Below, in pieces: positions 5,411 to 6,850 of a stretch of 6,850 nucleotides of DNA. Both the position numbers and the translations under genes were made by a program. The notes beneath the pieces are model-generated. The model did no database searches. It was not told the DNA's origin and was given only the letters and a program-made list of their open reading frames with translations. This DNA is from Terriglobales bacterium (GTDB lineage Bacteria; Acidobacteriota; Terriglobia; Terriglobales; Acidobacteriaceae), in contig JAFAWN010000293.1 of the NCBI GenBank assembly GCA_019241735.1, positions 1-6,850 on the forward strand, given 5' to 3'. Every line of letters starts with the position of its first letter. Positions within the stretch are counted from its first letter, which is position 1.

Positions 5411-6052
5411 TCAGAATCCTTCGCGCACCAGTCTTTCCAGTGAAATCGCGCTGCGGGCTTCCGTGCCGCGCATCATCCTCTCGACGTACTTTGCGATTAC
5501 ATCAACTTCCAGGTTCACCGCATCCCCGGATTTCAGGAATTTCAAATTCGTTACCTTCGCGGTATGAGGGATGACCGCGACACTAACGTGCCGGCCTTCA
5601 ATTTCCGCCACCGTAAGGCTGATGCCCTCAATGGCGAGTGAGCCTTTGTATACGACATAGCGCGTGAGCTCAGACGGTATCTCGAGTCGCAGGCGGTAGT
5701 CTTCTGCGTCAGGTAGTCTTTCCAAAGCTTGGAATGTCCCGGTTCCATCCACGTGGCCTTGGACGATGTGGCCGTCGAAACGTCCGCTGGCACGCAATGG
5801 GAGCTCCAGATTGACGGAGGCGTTCTTCCGCAATCTGCGAAAAGAAGTACGCAGCCAGGTCTCGTCGGCAAGATCGGCGCTGAAAGATTTCGCCGTAGCA
5901 TCCGTGACCGTCAGGCAAACCCCACTGACTGAAATGCTATCGCCGCGCTTGAGTTTCGACGCCAGCCGCGGAGCCAGAACCCCAATCTGGCGGCTGCCGT
6001 TGTTGCTGACGCCGGTGATCCGGCCTACTTCTTCAATGATTCCGGTAAACAT
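5411..6052 (-). CDS. ribE: Riboflavin synthase, alpha chain
   Basis: Riboflavin synthase carries out the last step of riboflavin synthesis: two 6,7-dimethyl-8-ribityllumazine molecules disproportionate to riboflavin and a pyrimidinedione that is recycled. The 213-residue protein has the two tandem lumazine-binding domains of the trimeric enzyme. Domain 1 starts MFTGIIEEVG (1-10) and contains GVCLTV (44-49). Domain 2 starts at GHIVQGHVDGTG (94-105), contains KGSLAIEGISLTV (136-148) and IPHT (161-164), and ends NLEVDVIAKYVERM (180-193). The length is normal for the family. The start ATG is fixed by the invariant MFTGI; the ribosome binding site is weak, and an imperfect tandem repeat overlaps the start. 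ribD lies 71 bases upstream on the same strand, so the two are probably co-transcribed. The same enzyme is called RibC in E. coli. Confidence 0.97.
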   Translation of the reverse strand: MFTGIIEEVGRITGVSNNGSRQIGVLAPRLASKLKRGDSISVSGVCLTVTDATAKSFSADLADETWLRTSFRRLRKNASVNLELPLRASGRFDGHIVQGHVDGTGTFQALERLPDAEDYRLRLEIPSELTRYVVYKGSLAIEGISLTVAEIEGRHVSVAVIPHTAKVTNLKFLKSGDAVNLEVDVIAKYVERMMRGTEARSAISLERLVREGF

Positions 6053-6081
6053 GGATCGTGCTCAAGATGGATCGCGCTAAG
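6051..6081. repeat. Imperfect tandem repeat at the ribE start
   Basis: ATGGATCGTGCTCAAG (6051-6066) is followed at once by ATGGATCGCGCTAAG (6067-6081), differing by one substitution and one deletion. The repeat occupies most of the 5' end of the ribD-ribE spacer and overlaps the ribE start codon, read on the opposite strand. Confidence 0.6.
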
Positions 6082-6123
6082 ATCAAGCCATGATATCCGT
6101 TTTACCAGATTGGCCGACAAAGC

Positions 6124-6850
6124 TCATGTGACTGAGATTTCATAGGGGTCCCGCAGATAACCTTCCAGTGCGAAGTCCTCGCCAAACGAATGCAAATGCC
6201 AATCTTTTACTCTTGGCGCGCCTGCAAGCTCCGGAAATCCGGTACCCGTAGCGAACGGCGTCGAGCACGTTCCCGCAAGAATTCGCGGGGCATAGTAAAA
6301 AAACACTTTGTCGGCGATGCCGGAAACCAGCGTCGCCCAATTTATAGCGGAGCCGCCTTCGACCAGGACGCTGCTTATTTCGAGATCCCCGAGCCGCCGG
6401 GTAATCGCTGCCATTTCCGGGCGGCCGTCCGCAGTCACAGTCGAAATCTGCTCCACACGGACGCCCAAGTCCCGCAATTTCTGCCTTTTTTTTTCCTCGG
6501 CGAAGGAGCAGAGCACGAGCACATCCTGATTGGCGCTGCGAACAATGCGAGATTCCGGCGACAGGCGCAACATGGAGTCGAGAACCACCCGCAACAGCGG
6601 ACGCCGGCGGGGAAGGCCGCTGCGATCCGTCAGCAGAGGGTCGTCCGCGAGGATGGTACCAACGCCGGTCATGATCGCATCATTCTTGTGGCGCAGCGTC
6701 TGCACGTGGGCACGCGCGGACTCGCCGGTAATCCAATCTGTGCGAGGTAAACTCTTGGCGGGTGGTTCCGGCACCAGAGGCGGGGGCGCGGCAATCTTGC
6801 CGTCCAGGGTCATGGCGGCTTTTAACGTTACCAACGGCAGGCAGTGACGG
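6124..6850 (-). CDS. ribD: RibD, C-terminal reductase domain, 5' end beyond window
   Basis: RibD makes two early steps of riboflavin synthesis: an N-terminal zinc deaminase acts on the pyrimidine made by GTP cyclohydrolase II, and a C-terminal NADPH-dependent domain reduces the ribose side chain. Only the reductase part, 241 residues, is present. It runs open to the right edge: residues RHCLP precede VTLKAAMTLDGKIA (7-20), which corresponds to the usual junction after the deaminase domain, so the internal TTG at 6834 is not the true start. Other reductase motifs are DWITG (38-42), IMTGVGTILADDPLLT (59-74) and VLVEGG (161-166). The loop between KIA and WITG is longer than in E. coli RibD and proline-rich. 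A run of nine A residues encodes EEKK near residue 118-121. A stand-alone reductase cannot be ruled out from this window. ribE follows 71 bases downstream. Confidence 0.93.
   Translation of the reverse strand, partial: RHCLPLVTLKAAMTLDGKIAAPPPLVPEPPAKSLPRTDWITGESARAHVQTLRHKNDAIMTGVGTILADDPLLTDRSGLPRRRPLLRVVLDSMLRLSPESRIVRSANQDVLVLCSFAEEKKRQKLRDLGVRVEQISTVTADGRPEMAAITRRLGDLEISSVLVEGGSAINWATLVSGIADKVFFYYAPRILAGTCSTPFATGTGFPELAGAPRVKDWHLHSFGEDFALEGYLRDPYEISVT

Noticed and set aside
6053..6123. FMN riboswitch before ribE
   Set aside because: The 71-base spacer is far too short and lacks the conserved FMN element; such a switch would be expected upstream of the first rib gene, outside the window.
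6190..6750. Plus-strand open frame of 186 codons
   Set aside because: It is antisense to ribD and lacks domain character.

Overview
The window looks like a chromosomal segment of an acidobacterium (Acidobacteriota, probably Terriglobia). This is an inference from protein style: an MlaF-type ATPase with an LSTGM signature and TTMVDP D-loop, a DUF4118 sensor-kinase N-terminus, and a short coiled-coil protein of a kind I associate with this phylum. Base composition is moderately GC-rich and coding density is high. I see no phage genes, insertion sequences, CRISPR arrays or tRNAs.

Layout. All recognisable enzymes lie on the minus strand, so they are read from right to left. From the right edge come the C-terminal part of ribD (6124 to the edge) and ribE (5411-6052), a riboflavin pair. 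A short plus-strand gene (5019-5276) converges on ribE and has its own promoter (4913-4941) and intrinsic terminator (5380-5399). About 45 bp upstream of that promoter is a perfect 16-bp palindrome, TGTTCCACGTGGAACA (4851-4866), which matches the ParB-binding parS consensus. To its left is a secreted S9A prolyl-oligopeptidase-like peptidase (2328-4562). Then come mobA (1510-2160) and an MlaF-like ABC ATPase (717-1499), tightly spaced and probably co-transcribed. The left edge holds the N-terminal membrane part of a DUF4118 sensor protein (1-359).

The non-coding stretches matter most. The 4563-5018 interval holds parS, the plus-strand promoter and a hairpin in the peptidase leader. The 360-716 interval has no convincing gene but carries a plus-strand intrinsic-type terminator preceded by two inverted repeats, so it may encode a small RNA. 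The convergent gap 5277-5410 is strikingly pyrimidine-rich before its terminator.

Functionally this is mostly housekeeping: riboflavin synthesis, molybdopterin guanine dinucleotide synthesis, an ABC ATPase, and peptide degradation outside the cytoplasm. I found no clear new multi-gene system. The best leads are the parS site with its adjacent small gene, the possible small RNA, and the altered substrate pocket of the peptidase.
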